The notes under the pieces are model-generated. The model ran no database searches. It was given only the letters and a program-made list of their open reading frames with translations, and was not told where the DNA came from. From Candidatus Omnitrophota bacterium (GTDB lineage Bacteria; Omnitrophota; Koll11; Tantalellales; Tantalellaceae), in NCBI GenBank assembly GCA_015231715.1, contig JADGBB010000016.1, positions 1-27,002 of the forward strand: a stretch of DNA of 27,002 nucleotides, written 5' to 3'. A program made the position numbers and the translations under genes. Shown here piece by piece: positions 15,307 to 23,432 of the stretch; position 1 is the first letter of the stretch, and each line of letters begins with the position of its first letter.

Positions 15307-16269
15307 TCAAACTTCTATCCCTGAAAGCAAAAGCGGCCTGGCTCTATTGATCGGGACAGCAAAACTTATTCCGGCAAAATAACCGGATGTTGAAACTATC
15401 GCCGTAGCAATACCCAGAACGTTTCCTTCTGAATCTATAACAGCTCCGCCTGCTGAACCTCTATTCATAGCCGCATCAAATTGCAAAAGGCCTGGATAGA
15501 CTTTCCCTTCAATAACCAGGCTTCGTTCGTTATCACTAATTATTCCCCTAGTCACTGTATGCTCAAGACCGAACGGTGAACCTATAGTTAGAACCGGATC
15601 AGTTATTTTGATAAGATCAGAATTCCCTAGCCTTACTGCCGGCAAAGTGTAACTAGCGTCGATCTTAATTAAAGCCAGATTGTTGTCTATATCTACTCGT
15701 ATCAATTTGGCTTTATATGTAGTCTTTCTGGCAGATGTAAAAACAGTAACATATATCGCCGGAATATTTTTTATCATATGATAGCAAGTGAGTATGTAAC
15801 CTTTACCGTCAACAATAATTCCGGAACCAAGTGTTTCTGCATTACTCTCAAGACTTTCTACCGGCGGCATATCAAAGCTTAAAGGTGCCCCGCGCCTTTG
15901 TGTAGTATCGCTAGGCACATCTTCACTCATGACGTCTATATTAACTATACTCGGCCTTACATAAGCTACCGCGTCTGATAGATCATCATCAGAACATGAA
16001 ACAAGTGTTATATCACTTGTAAGCATTATTGAAGTATCAGAGCCCTGACTACTTACGTCCACTTGAGCTGTAACCGCGGCCGCGCTTGTTCTTGCCCTTT
16101 CTTGTGTCATCATTTTGAAAAGGAACATTTGGCTTGCCAAAAGAATAATCACACCAATAACTAAACTGACATTTATCAGCATATTTGAATTCGACGGCTT
16201 TTTTATGAATTCGTTATAAGGTTTATCTTCCCGATCATCTATTTTTGATAGTATTTCTTCTTTTGTCAT
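15307..16269 (-). CDS. mamO: MamO-like trypsin-fold pseudoprotease
   Basis: A 320-residue HtrA-type protein with an N-terminal membrane helix (about residues 30-52) and one trypsin domain (about 90-315), without PDZ. Alignment to the intact neighbour protease shows the His retained (His164 in TCYHMI), the catalytic Asp replaced by Asn197 (IDNNLAL against INDIAIL), and the catalytic Ser replaced by Ala273 (RGSAGGA against RGNSGGP). It cannot be a normal serine protease. This matches MamO of magnetotactic bacteria, an inactive relative needed to start crystal growth, and reported to have arisen more than once. It lies between two PDZ genes, 13 bases after the NifX-PDZ gene. The specific metal-binding His pair of Magnetospirillum MamO was not checked residue by residue. 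Confidence 0.82.
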   Translation of the reverse strand: MTKEEILSKIDDREDKPYNEFIKKPSNSNMLINVSLVIGVIILLASQMFLFKMMTQERARTSAAAVTAQVDVSSQGSDTSIMLTSDITLVSCSDDDLSDAVAYVRPSIVNIDVMSEDVPSDTTQRRGAPLSFDMPPVESLESNAETLGSGIIVDGKGYILTCYHMIKNIPAIYVTVFTSARKTTYKAKLIRVDIDNNLALIKIDASYTLPAVRLGNSDLIKITDPVLTIGSPFGLEHTVTRGIISDNERSLVIEGKVYPGLLQFDAAMNRGSAGGAVIDSEGNVLGIATAIVSTSGYFAGISFAVPINRARPLLLSGIEV

Positions 16270-16282
16270 TATTCCTCGCTTG

Positions 16283-19200
16283 TTACATCAACTCTCCGTC
16301 TTCACCTTTAGACTTGCTCTTTGTTGCCGGAGGTCCGCCGCCGCCGCCTTCATGCTCTTCTTCTTCAGCAGTGCTGACAACTCCTGTTACTGTTCCTGTA
16401 TCTTTCAGCCTGCCGTCCGAATATATATCAAGCGCTTGCTGAATAGTTCCGGTAAATCCGTCATACACTTTGACCTGTAGAGCTTTAAACGCTTTCGCCG
16501 CGTTCACGCTTATATTGTTACAAATAACAATCGCTCCGCCTTCACCCACGATGAACTGAGCAATTTCAGCGCCGCTTGCGCGTGAATCTCGATAATAAGG
16601 GTTTCTCACAACCTCGTATTTTCCTAAACTAAAAAATATGAAATACTGTGCACTGTCTAATAGTTGCGCGACTTCTGAAGTTAAAGTCCTTCCGTTAGAA
16701 GGTACAACAATACTTCTGGCGATGCTGGTCGCGACTTGCACGATCTGACCTGAAGGCATCGGTAAAACCGCGGCATCATCCGCGTTTGTACCTGCCGTTC
16801 CTCCCGGCAAAGCATTGACCAAGCGTGAACCGCAAACAGGACATGTAAGCGCTGCACAAGGGACACCTATCGGATGAGTTACTATAGTTGAACACATAGG
16901 ACATATACATTCTGTTGAACGTCCTGACTGAGCCTGCGTATCGCTGGATCCGGTCGAATCTGAACTCCCCGTATCACTCGACGGCCCCATATCTGTCGGC
17001 GGCGCTCCGGCTACGGGTATATAAGCTGTTTGAGGTGATGCCGGAACTGTACTCACATCGTCTTGAGCTCCGCCGGGTTCTGCATTAACAAGCCTGGAAC
17101 CGCAAACAGGACATGTAAGCGACGCGCACGGAACACCGATAGGATGCGTTACAATAGTTGAACACATAGGGCAAATACACTCTGTAGACCGTCCGGTCTG
17201 GGCTGCGCTGCTTGATGATGCTTGTCCGCCTCCCTGGCTTTGGCCGTCTACCGCAGGCCCTGCACTGTCTGACGGTGATGTATCGGTTGTAGTAGTGTCG
17301 CCGGAACCGCCTCCCATATCAGCCGGAGGTCCGCCCGCAACAGGTATAAAAAATACTTGCTGTGCTCCGGTTGTTGCCGGAGCATTTGAAGTTGGTACTA
17401 CATTAGCCGGTGTACCGCCGCCTGCAATAGGAACAAAAAATACTTGCTGAGCCCCGGTTGTTGCCGGAGCATTTGAAACTGTGATCCCGGCTGTTCTCTG
17501 AACAGCTAAGGTATCTGTTGTAGCAGTATTTGTGCCGCTAACCATTCTGCTTCCGCAAACCGGACATTGTAAAGCCGCGCAAGGCACGCCTACCGGATGT
17601 ATCACAATCGTTCCGTCAAGCGGACACACGCATGTTGTTACCTGCGTAGTACTTGTGGACGTAGTTGTTGAGGTGCCTGCTGTCTGCTGAATGCTTGAAG
17701 GTCCGACATCAGTCGGCTGATTGCTTATAGTCCATAAATTAGATGTAGGCTGAACCGGATTTGTCGGGGCATTACTCACAAATGTCCCGCTTAAGGCCAC
17801 TTTAACCACCGGATTATCCGGCGCCGGGACCTGCCCTAAAACATCGGCAGGACCGCTGTCCTCTGACCCCGGGTCCATATTCATCAGCCTCGATCCGCAT
17901 ACGGGACAAACCATATCGGAACAAGCTGTACCGGCAGGATGATATACCTGTGTCCCGCAATTCGGGCATACACAAAGGTCACTTCTTGAAACCCGCGGAT
18001 CGCTGCCGGCTGTCAACTCTAGGTCAGCGGGTTTCCCCATAGGGGGGATAGTAGTGGGGGCCCCCTCCAATCCCCCGTCACTTTCGTCATCTGTATCTGT
18101 TGTCATCGGAGAATTTGATGATGGTATAACAGCTGTTGAAGAATACCCGTATCCGCCAAGATTAGCTTCTTTCATTTCTTCCAGTTTATTCAACTGATAA
18201 TTTTTAACGGCTTGTGCTACCGTCCCGTTGAAAGGTCCATAAACTTTGACTTTAGCCAGATAAAACGCATCAAATGCCTGAGGCCCTATCGCGCTGACGA
18301 TTATGGCGTCAATATCTTGCTTAATAACCATATCAGCCACGGTTATGCTCATACCCCTGATAACATCTGCATATGGATTTTTTATAGCTTTAGCTTCGTT
18401 AGTATTAAGGTCGTAAAGAATAAAGTAAGGACTTGTTGCAAACCTTGAAAAAACCATTCCCGTCATATACGGAGTGTCTGAAGGTATCGCGATCTTACCG
18501 GTTGACTTCACTTCTTCAGTAAAGTTCATCAGCACTACCTGCGGAGGATAATCTCCTTCATCCGGTAAAGAAACATAATAATTTTTCTTTAAGGTAGCCG
18601 AATAAATATCTAAAAGCACGCCTTCATTCTCGTTTAGCGCGGCATAAAATGTCTGGAGATTAGGCACAGGCGTAGTATTAATACTCTCTATTACATCACC
18701 TACTTTTATTCCCTGATTATCCGCTAAACTTCCTTTAGCTACAGCAACGACAACAACACCTTGCACTTCATCAGGCAGATTGAATTTTTCACGCGCTTCA
18801 GTAGTAAGCGGAGATACCGATATTCCCCATGTTGTAGCAAGTGTAGGGGCTACGGCAACAGTATCATCAGTCGTTCCGGCAGTTTTAACTATATCCGTAT
18901 CACTGGAGCCGGTATCATCCGGCTTAGACCCTACGATAAGATATATTATGTCTTTCCCGCCGTCCGCTTTATCTACAAGGAGTTTTAATTTATCTCCCGG
19001 AGAATATGAAAGCAGTTCTTCCTGTATCTGAAGAGTATTGGTTATAGTTGTCCCATTAACGGCAAGAATAACATCGCCTCTTTCAAGCCCTGCTTTACTG
19101 GCGGGAGAATCATCAACAACATCATTAACCAGTACACCGTCAGTAGAATCCAATCCAAGAGCTTCGCTTATTATGCGGTCAATTTCGCGTATTTCAGCCC

Positions 19201-19405
19201 CAATGAAGGCGATCGCCGCGTCAACTTTTTTGGTATTGATCTCTAATTGTCCGTCAACCGTACCTTTTATAAAGTGGTCAACAAGAATGCTGCCAAAAGA
19301 GAACACCCCAATAAGCGCCACAACGCCGAGAGCTATTGTCCACATTTTTATGGCCCTTTTTTTTCTCTCCAACTGCATGAGTTGTCTGTCAATATCGTTT
19401 GCCAT
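16283..19405 (-). CDS. Large tandem-PDZ, double NifX-like, four Cys-module membrane protein
   Basis: A 1040-residue protein with a membrane helix (about 21-41), PDZ1 (66-160), PDZ2 (190-280), a NifX/dinitrogenase-cofactor-like domain (303-409; IAIPSD, SRFATSPYF, IGPQAFDAF, KVYGPFNGT), then a long Ser/Thr/Gly/Pro-rich region with four Cys modules, a second NifX-like domain (895-999) and an acidic/Gly/Lys tail. Modules at 478-507, 592-621, 743-772 and 833-862 share CxCPxC...HPxGxPC....CPxCGSR; module 2 has Asp for the third Cys. Such modules in anaerobes are thought to bind Zn or Fe. NifX domains carry Fe-S/Mo cofactors, so metal-cluster handling is suggested. No CXXCH is present. The start is ATG 19405 after AAGGAGAATAGG; an in-frame ATG 19 codons earlier lacks a ribosome site. 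It sits between mamB and mamO. Confidence 0.85.
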   Translation of the reverse strand: MANDIDRQLMQLERKKRAIKMWTIALGVVALIGVFSFGSILVDHFIKGTVDGQLEINTKKVDAAIAFIGAEIREIDRIISEALGLDSTDGVLVNDVVDDSPASKAGLERGDVILAVNGTTITNTLQIQEELLSYSPGDKLKLLVDKADGGKDIIYLIVGSKPDDTGSSDTDIVKTAGTTDDTVAVAPTLATTWGISVSPLTTEAREKFNLPDEVQGVVVVAVAKGSLADNQGIKVGDVIESINTTPVPNLQTFYAALNENEGVLLDIYSATLKKNYYVSLPDEGDYPPQVVLMNFTEEVKSTGKIAIPSDTPYMTGMVFSRFATSPYFILYDLNTNEAKAIKNPYADVIRGMSITVADMVIKQDIDAIIVSAIGPQAFDAFYLAKVKVYGPFNGTVAQAVKNYQLNKLEEMKEANLGGYGYSSTAVIPSSNSPMTTDTDDESDGGLEGAPTTIPPMGKPADLELTAGSDPRVSRSDLCVCPNCGTQVYHPAGTACSDMVCPVCGSRLMNMDPGSEDSGPADVLGQVPAPDNPVVKVALSGTFVSNAPTNPVQPTSNLWTISNQPTDVGPSSIQQTAGTSTTTSTSTTQVTTCVCPLDGTIVIHPVGVPCAALQCPVCGSRMVSGTNTATTDTLAVQRTAGITVSNAPATTGAQQVFFVPIAGGGTPANVVPTSNAPATTGAQQVFFIPVAGGPPADMGGGSGDTTTTDTSPSDSAGPAVDGQSQGGGQASSSSAAQTGRSTECICPMCSTIVTHPIGVPCASLTCPVCGSRLVNAEPGGAQDDVSTVPASPQTAYIPVAGAPPTDMGPSSDTGSSDSTGSSDTQAQSGRSTECICPMCSTIVTHPIGVPCAALTCPVCGSRLVNALPGGTAGTNADDAAVLPMPSGQIVQVATSIARSIVVPSNGRTLTSEVAQLLDSAQYFIFFSLGKYEVVRNPYYRDSRASGAEIAQFIVGEGGAIVICNNISVNAAKAFKALQVKVYDGFTGTIQQALDIYSDGRLKDTGTVTGVVSTAEEEEHEGGGGGPPATKSKSKGEDGELM
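16820..17179 (-). repeat. Near-identical Cys-module pair inside the NifX-PDZ gene
   Basis: The third and fourth Cys modules (coding 17090-17179 and 16820-16909) are 90 codons apart and differ at only one residue over 30 (PCASL against PCAAL), and both follow a shared GRSTE lead-in. Two more diverged modules lie at 17543-17632 and 17885-17974. Recent internal duplication is the simplest reading. Confidence 0.85.
17343..17477 (-). repeat. 48-bp direct repeat inside the NifX-PDZ gene
   Basis: Copies at 17343-17390 and 17430-17477 match at 44 of 48 bases, 87 bases (29 codons) apart. They encode SNAPATTGAQQVFF followed by a Pro/Gly-rich stretch (VPIAGGG or IPVAGGP). A third, shorter echo (AYIPVAGAPP) precedes the last Cys module. 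The repeat is in frame, so copy number could vary without breaking the gene. Confidence 0.8.
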
Positions 19406-19448
19406 CCTATTCTCCTTAGTTATCTTCCTGAATAAAATATTTTTATTA

Positions 19449-20345
19449 CTATGATTCAACACGAGGAATTATATGTACCCCGCCTATACCTTCTACTTCT
19501 TCTTCTATTCTGTCTTTAACCCTTGAAGTGATCATTCTAACATCTATTACTTTGAGATCGGGCGCCATTTTAACTTCAAGGTCAACCCAATTGTTCTGTC
19601 CGATTTTTCTTGATCTCATTCTGGATATGCTTTTTATTTGTTTCTCTTGTTTAATTATTTTTCTTATATCGTGTAATATATCTTCATCACAGGCTCGGTC
19701 AGTAACACCGTGTACCGCGGACTTCAATGCGTCTACGCCTGATCGGGCTATCATAATACCAACTATTACCGCGGCCACAGGATCTAATACGCTTATCCCC
19801 ATGCGGGCGCCTAAAACACCTATGAATGCTGCTATAGACGACACCACATCAGCTCTTTTTTCCCAGGCATTAGCTATCATTGCCGGTGAACTTGATTTAT
19901 TTCCTATGCAGATAGATTGTCTAAAAAGAAACTCATTAGTACATATGCTTATTAATGCCGCCCAGCCGGCTAACAAAGACGGGTTATCTACCTCGCCCCT
20001 TACTACCGACAAAAATGACGTCACCGTTATTAATATAGATAATCCAATAAGCAGCATTCCAATAATAGCCGCTACTATGAACTCTATATGGCCATGACCC
20101 CACCTATGTTCATCATCAGGCGGATCGCCCGTTATATTTAATCCGACCAGAACAAGTATACTCATGATAACATCACCCACTGAATGTAGGGCGTCCGCTA
20201 TAAGAGCCTGGCTGTGGCCTAATATACCGCCTATCAGCTTTATTCCTAAAAGCCCGATATTAGCGATCAGGTTCAAAGGCCCGACTTTTTCTTTGCACCA
20301 TTTGCATTCAGGTGGCAACGATCTTTTAATAATTCTGTCAGTCAT
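19449..20345 (-). CDS. mamB: MamB-type cation diffusion facilitator (second copy)
   Basis: A 298-residue CDF-family metal transporter with six helices and a C-terminal cytosolic domain. Like MamB it opens with CxxC (CKWC, residues 14-17) and has the 'SSPAMIANAWEKRADVVSS' segment seen in MamB. The transport site keeps His54 and Asp58 in TM2 (DALHSVGD) and Asp166 in TM5, but the usual His of HxxxD is Glu162. MamB moves ferrous iron into the magnetosome and also helps form the vesicle. It lies eight bases after a close paralogue with the same orientation, clearly a tandem duplication. The ribosome site is weak (AGAGAGAAAC), so translation may be coupled to the upstream copy. Confidence 0.88.
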   Translation of the reverse strand: MTDRIIKRSLPPECKWCKEKVGPLNLIANIGLLGIKLIGGILGHSQALIADALHSVGDVIMSILVLVGLNITGDPPDDEHRWGHGHIEFIVAAIIGMLLIGLSILITVTSFLSVVRGEVDNPSLLAGWAALISICTNEFLFRQSICIGNKSSSPAMIANAWEKRADVVSSIAAFIGVLGARMGISVLDPVAAVIVGIMIARSGVDALKSAVHGVTDRACDEDILHDIRKIIKQEKQIKSISRMRSRKIGQNNWVDLEVKMAPDLKVIDVRMITSRVKDRIEEEVEGIGGVHIIPRVES

Positions 20346-20353
20346 GTTTCTCT

Positions 20354-21238
20354 CTATGTTTTTGCGGAAGCGCGGGACAATATCCTTACATCCGCTATTC
20401 CTTCAATATTATCTTTTATTAATTTGTCCAATTTTTTTATAACCTTCTTAACTTCAGATACTTTAAGGTCTTCAGAAAATTCAGCTTCAATATCAACCCA
20501 GTTTTTTTGGCCTAAAGTTCTGGCATGAAGTTTAACTATTTTTATTATTGCTTCCTCGCTATTCAGTATTTTTCTGATCCTTACAAGAAACTTGTTATCA
20601 ACTGTTCTATCTGTAATCCCGTTAACCGCGCCTGATGCTATCACCAAACCGGTTCTTGCTATCATTAATCCGACAACAATAGCGGCTATAGGATCAAGAA
20701 TTTTAATTCCCATTCTTGCGCCTATTATGCCTATTAAAGCGGCGAAAGAAGTATACACGTCGGCTCTATTTTCCCAGGCATTAGCTATCATAGCCGGCGA
20801 CTTCATCTGTTCGCCTATACACAGGGAGTGTCTGAACATAATTTCGTTCGCTATTATTGAAATAACCGCCGCCCATATTGCCAATATTCCGGGCTGAGCT
20901 ATGTAACCCTCATACATAGATACCATAGCGGCCACCGTTATTATTATCGCCGCAAACACTAACAATATGCCGATAATAGCCGATACTATGTACTCGATAT
21001 GTCCGTGTCCCCACCTATGATCTTCATCCGGCGGAGCACCTGTTATTTTAAGTCCTACCATTAAAAGAGCGGCTATTACTATATCGCTTATCGAATGCAG
21101 CGCATCCGCGAGTAGCGCCTGACTTCCGCCTACAATACCACCGGCGAATTTGACTATAAAAAGCCCTATGTTAGCCCATAAGTTTATGGCGCCTACCTGC
21201 TCTGCGCACCAATAACATTTTTCACACTTCACTGCCAT
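20354..21238 (-). CDS. mamB: MamB-type cation diffusion facilitator (first copy)
   Basis: A 294-residue CDF transporter with the MamB-style N-terminus (Cys5, Cys8, Cys11 in CEKCYWC), His48/Asp52 in TM2 (DALHSISD) and Glu156/Asp160 in TM5 (ENRAD), the same Glu-for-His change as in its neighbour. 'KSPAMIANAWENRAD' is very close to alphaproteobacterial MamB (NSPAIIANAWDNRSD, from memory), in which the same position is Asp. The expected function is Fe(II) import into the magnetosome by proton exchange, and MamQ/MamM interaction. It follows mamQ by 47 bases. It has more cysteines at the N-terminus than the second copy, so the pair may form a heterodimer. Confidence 0.9.
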   Translation of the reverse strand: MAVKCEKCYWCAEQVGAINLWANIGLFIVKFAGGIVGGSQALLADALHSISDIVIAALLMVGLKITGAPPDEDHRWGHGHIEYIVSAIIGILLVFAAIIITVAAMVSMYEGYIAQPGILAIWAAVISIIANEIMFRHSLCIGEQMKSPAMIANAWENRADVYTSFAALIGIIGARMGIKILDPIAAIVVGLMIARTGLVIASGAVNGITDRTVDNKFLVRIRKILNSEEAIIKIVKLHARTLGQKNWVDIEAEFSEDLKVSEVKKVIKKLDKLIKDNIEGIADVRILSRASAKT

Positions 21239-21285
21239 TTTTCTTTATGTCCCGGCCGGTTAGGCCTCTATATTTTAACAAAACG

Positions 21286-22014
21286 CTACGCGCCTGATTT
21301 CATGCTTACCGGAAGTTCACCTTCATCCTGCTTAGTGATAAAAACCCACTCGGAGGTATTGTCCCATTCGAAATACGACTCCATTTTAAAACCCATTATC
21401 ATTCCTGAAATATTCGCTGGGAATGTTGTTAATTTTGTGTTGTATTCGTTAACAACGGTGTTATACTCGCCCCTTTTTTCGTATATTCTGGTCTCAACTT
21501 CTGATATCTGCGTTATCAGGTTCTGATACGACTGGCTGGAAGCTAAGTTAGGATAATTTTCAGCTATCGCTATGAACCTTGATAATGCCTGGCTTGATAT
21601 ATCTTTCCCCATAATCCCCTCAAGGCTTTCGGCGAGTTTTTTCATTTCTATTCCTCCGCTCAGTGAATTTTCTCTGGCCTCAACCGCTCCCATGAACACA
21701 TTTCGTTCATGGTTGATGAATTGATAAACGATCATCGTTAACGCGGGAACAAGATTTTTTCTAAGCTGCATCGCCGAATCTATCTGAGCTTTTGAAGCGA
21801 TAACGCTCTGCCTTAAAGCATTGAACCTGTTATAGATATAAATGTTTGAAGAGAAACAGTACAAAACGAACAATACTATAAAAATTGTTTTGTAATGCTC
21901 TTTTAGATAATCCAAGACATAATTCATTTTTGTTTTTCTGCTGATTATGTCCATATCTAAAAGATCTCTTAGTTCGTCTCTTTTACGAGACTTCCCATTA
22001 ACAAACAATGCCAT
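21286..22014 (-). CDS. mamQ: MamQ, LemA-family magnetosome protein
   Basis: A 242-residue protein with a basic cytosolic N-terminus, one membrane helix (about residues 43-60) and a long helical LemA domain. Visible LemA signatures are YNRFNALRQSV, AQIDSAMQLRKNLVPAL and HERNVF..AVEAR. In MamQ, unlike LemA lipoproteins, the helix is preceded by an N-terminal tail, as here. MamQ is needed for magnetosome membrane formation and belongs to the core set shared by all magnetotactic lineages. AAGGAG is seven bases from the ATG. It lies directly after mamA and before mamB, the order expected of a core mam operon. Confidence 0.9.
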   Translation of the reverse strand: MALFVNGKSRKRDELRDLLDMDIISRKTKMNYVLDYLKEHYKTIFIVLFVLYCFSSNIYIYNRFNALRQSVIASKAQIDSAMQLRKNLVPALTMIVYQFINHERNVFMGAVEARENSLSGGIEMKKLAESLEGIMGKDISSQALSRFIAIAENYPNLASSQSYQNLITQISEVETRIYEKRGEYNTVVNEYNTKLTTFPANISGMIMGFKMESYFEWDNTSEWVFITKQDEGELPVSMKSGA

Positions 22015-22025
22015 AACATCTCCTT

Positions 22026-22703
22026 TTAGATCTCTTCCATTTCCATAGCTTTCTTAAAACAATCAACCGCTTGTTCATGCTGACCGGAAGCGTCAAAAGC
22101 ATATCCCAATCTTTTGTAAGTTTTAGAATGTTTAGGATCGGCTTTAATCGCTTTTTTAAAATATTCTATGGCTTTAGGATATTCTTTCATTTTGTCATAT
22201 GCCACACCTAACTGATAGATATGATCAAATGAAGCATTGCTTTTATTCGCCAGCGGATCTAGATATTTTATAGCATTTTTAGGTTCATCGCTTTTGATTG
22301 CCATAGTCCCCAATCTGCATAAAGCTTCTTCATTGTCCGGATCAAGCTCAATGGTTTTTTTATAAGCTTTTTCAGCTTCCTCGTCCATATATTCGTGTTC
22401 ACAGCAAATACCTAAATTAAAAAACACATCCGCTGTCACATTCCCCATTTTAATGAGCCTGTTAAATTCATCTATAGCTCTGCTATAGTGCCCTTTATCC
22501 ATAGCCGTATATGCCTTTTTTTCTGTAAGACCTTCCGCGTCCACCTGATCCATGCTGGTAGTTCTCGCATAAACATCGACAAGTCCGTCCACCATTTTTT
22601 TTATTTTTAAAAGAGACGCTTCAAAGCGCATTCCGATAGGAACATCCGCGCCTGTATAGCTCTTTTTCTTAGACTCAGGGTTTTTTTCTGTTTTAGCTGA
22701 CAT
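22026..22703 (-). CDS. mamA: MamA, TPR scaffold protein
   Basis: A 225-residue soluble protein with about five tetratricopeptide repeats: AYTAMDKGHYSRAIDEFNRL, FFNLGICCEHEYMDEEAEKAY, LCRLGTMAIKSDEPKNAIKY, IYQLGVAYDKMKEYPKAIEY and TYKRLGYAFDASGQHEQAVD, with 'ELDPDN' and 'KADPKH' turns. MamA coats the cytosolic face of the magnetosome by self-assembly and recruits other proteins. The N-terminal 40 residues are basic and lack repeats. GAGGTG precedes the ATG. TPR proteins are common, but position between mamI and mamQ makes MamA the clear choice. Confidence 0.9.
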   Translation of the reverse strand: MSAKTEKNPESKKKSYTGADVPIGMRFEASLLKIKKMVDGLVDVYARTTSMDQVDAEGLTEKKAYTAMDKGHYSRAIDEFNRLIKMGNVTADVFFNLGICCEHEYMDEEAEKAYKKTIELDPDNEEALCRLGTMAIKSDEPKNAIKYLDPLANKSNASFDHIYQLGVAYDKMKEYPKAIEYFKKAIKADPKHSKTYKRLGYAFDASGQHEQAVDCFKKAMEMEEI

Positions 22704-22717
22704 AATTTCACCTCATT

Positions 22718-22891
22718 TTAATTTGCGTTTTTTTTAGTCGCGCGTATACCCGCCAATAACGCTACAACACCGAAACCCACCAATACCAGTGGAACAAGTA
22801 TTCCTACAATATCAAGGAACATATACCAATTTTTAGCGATCCCCCACAGCCCCATAAAAATGGCCACTATACCTATTACTATGTGTAACAT
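22718..22891 (-). CDS. mamI: MamI, small two-helix magnetosome protein
   Basis: A 57-residue protein with two helices and a short basic tail (RATKKNAN). The first helix has FMGLWGI and the second ILVPLVLVGFGVVALLAG, both typical of MamI, which is required for magnetosome membrane invagination. ATG 22891 is chosen because GGAGGAAAG precedes it; an in-frame upstream ATG ten codons earlier has no such site. It is followed 14 bases later by mamA. The 78-base gap before it carries a perfect palindrome TTGTTTTAAAACAA (22903-22916) just upstream of the ribosome site. Confidence 0.88.
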   Translation of the reverse strand: MLHIVIGIVAIFMGLWGIAKNWYMFLDIVGILVPLVLVGFGVVALLAGIRATKKNAN

Positions 22892-22969
22892 CTTTCCTCC
22901 TTTTGTTTTAAAACAAGTCACATTCCATAACTAGCTAACAGCTTGCTTCTTGAATTTGTGACTAAAAAA

Positions 22970-23398
22970 TTATATAAGCACTCTTCCTGAATCTGTCTCA
23001 ATAGGATATGTCCAGGCGATAAATCCGCCCGTTAAATTGTACACATCCTTAAATCCCGCGTTCGCTAATACTTGAGCGGCTATTTTGCTCTGAAGCCCAA
23101 GCTGGCAATACGTGATAATATCATCCGTTTTTTTAAGTTCATAAAGTCTGTATCCCAATTCTCGGAGCGGTATATTCACCGCTCCCGGAATATGTGCTGT
23201 GTCATAATCCGTTGAGGGCCTTACATCAACAATAGTAAACCCTTTTGGCCCGTCTGTTATTCTTTCATAAAGTTCAGCCGCGGTAATATTTTGATATAAA
23301 AGCGCGGCGTTAACATTAATGCTTAAAAACATTGAACAAACGAATGCGATAAGCACGCTTATCTTTACATACAAGTTAGTTATTTTTTTATTTATCAT
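22970..23398 (-). CDS. Secreted or membrane-tethered rhodanese-like protein
   Basis: A 142-residue protein: basic N-terminus, hydrophobic helix (about 12-27) ending SINVNAALL, a plausible signal peptide, then a single rhodanese domain. Landmarks are TIVDVRPSTDYDTAHIPGA, YCQLGLQS with the candidate active-site Cys, and VYNLTGGFIAW. Rhodaneses move sulfane sulfur or bind sulfur species; the export signal would put it in the periplasm or magnetosome lumen. It sits inside the core operon between the degenerate CDF and mamI, so a part in magnetosome chemistry (sulfide handling, thiol redox) is possible but unproven. The ribosome site is AAGG, weak. Confidence 0.83.
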   Translation of the reverse strand: MINKKITNLYVKISVLIAFVCSMFLSINVNAALLYQNITAAELYERITDGPKGFTIVDVRPSTDYDTAHIPGAVNIPLRELGYRLYELKKTDDIITYCQLGLQSKIAAQVLANAGFKDVYNLTGGFIAWTYPIETDSGRVLI

Positions 23399-23432
23399 TT
23401 ATTGCCTTTTAAAAATTCTTGTTAACGCAAGA

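Noticed and set aside
16820..17974. Cys modules as misread magnetochrome domains
   Set aside because: Each conserved His follows in HPxG about five to six residues after the CPxC pair and never in CXXCH, so covalent heme attachment is not expected.
19406..19462. Upstream ATG extending the NifX-PDZ protein by 19 residues
   Set aside because: No ribosome site there; ATG 19405 has AAGGAGAATAGG directly before it and a normal cytosolic leader.
19528..20097. Plus-strand open frame (189 codons) opposite the second mamB
   Set aside because: Antisense to an unmistakable CDF gene; no ribosome site or domain.
22903..22963. Palindrome TTGTTTTAAAACAA and AGTCACA/TGTGACT arms as a terminator between rhodanese and mamI
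   Set aside because: On the coding (minus) strand the T-run comes before the stem, not after it, and genes on both sides belong to the same operon.
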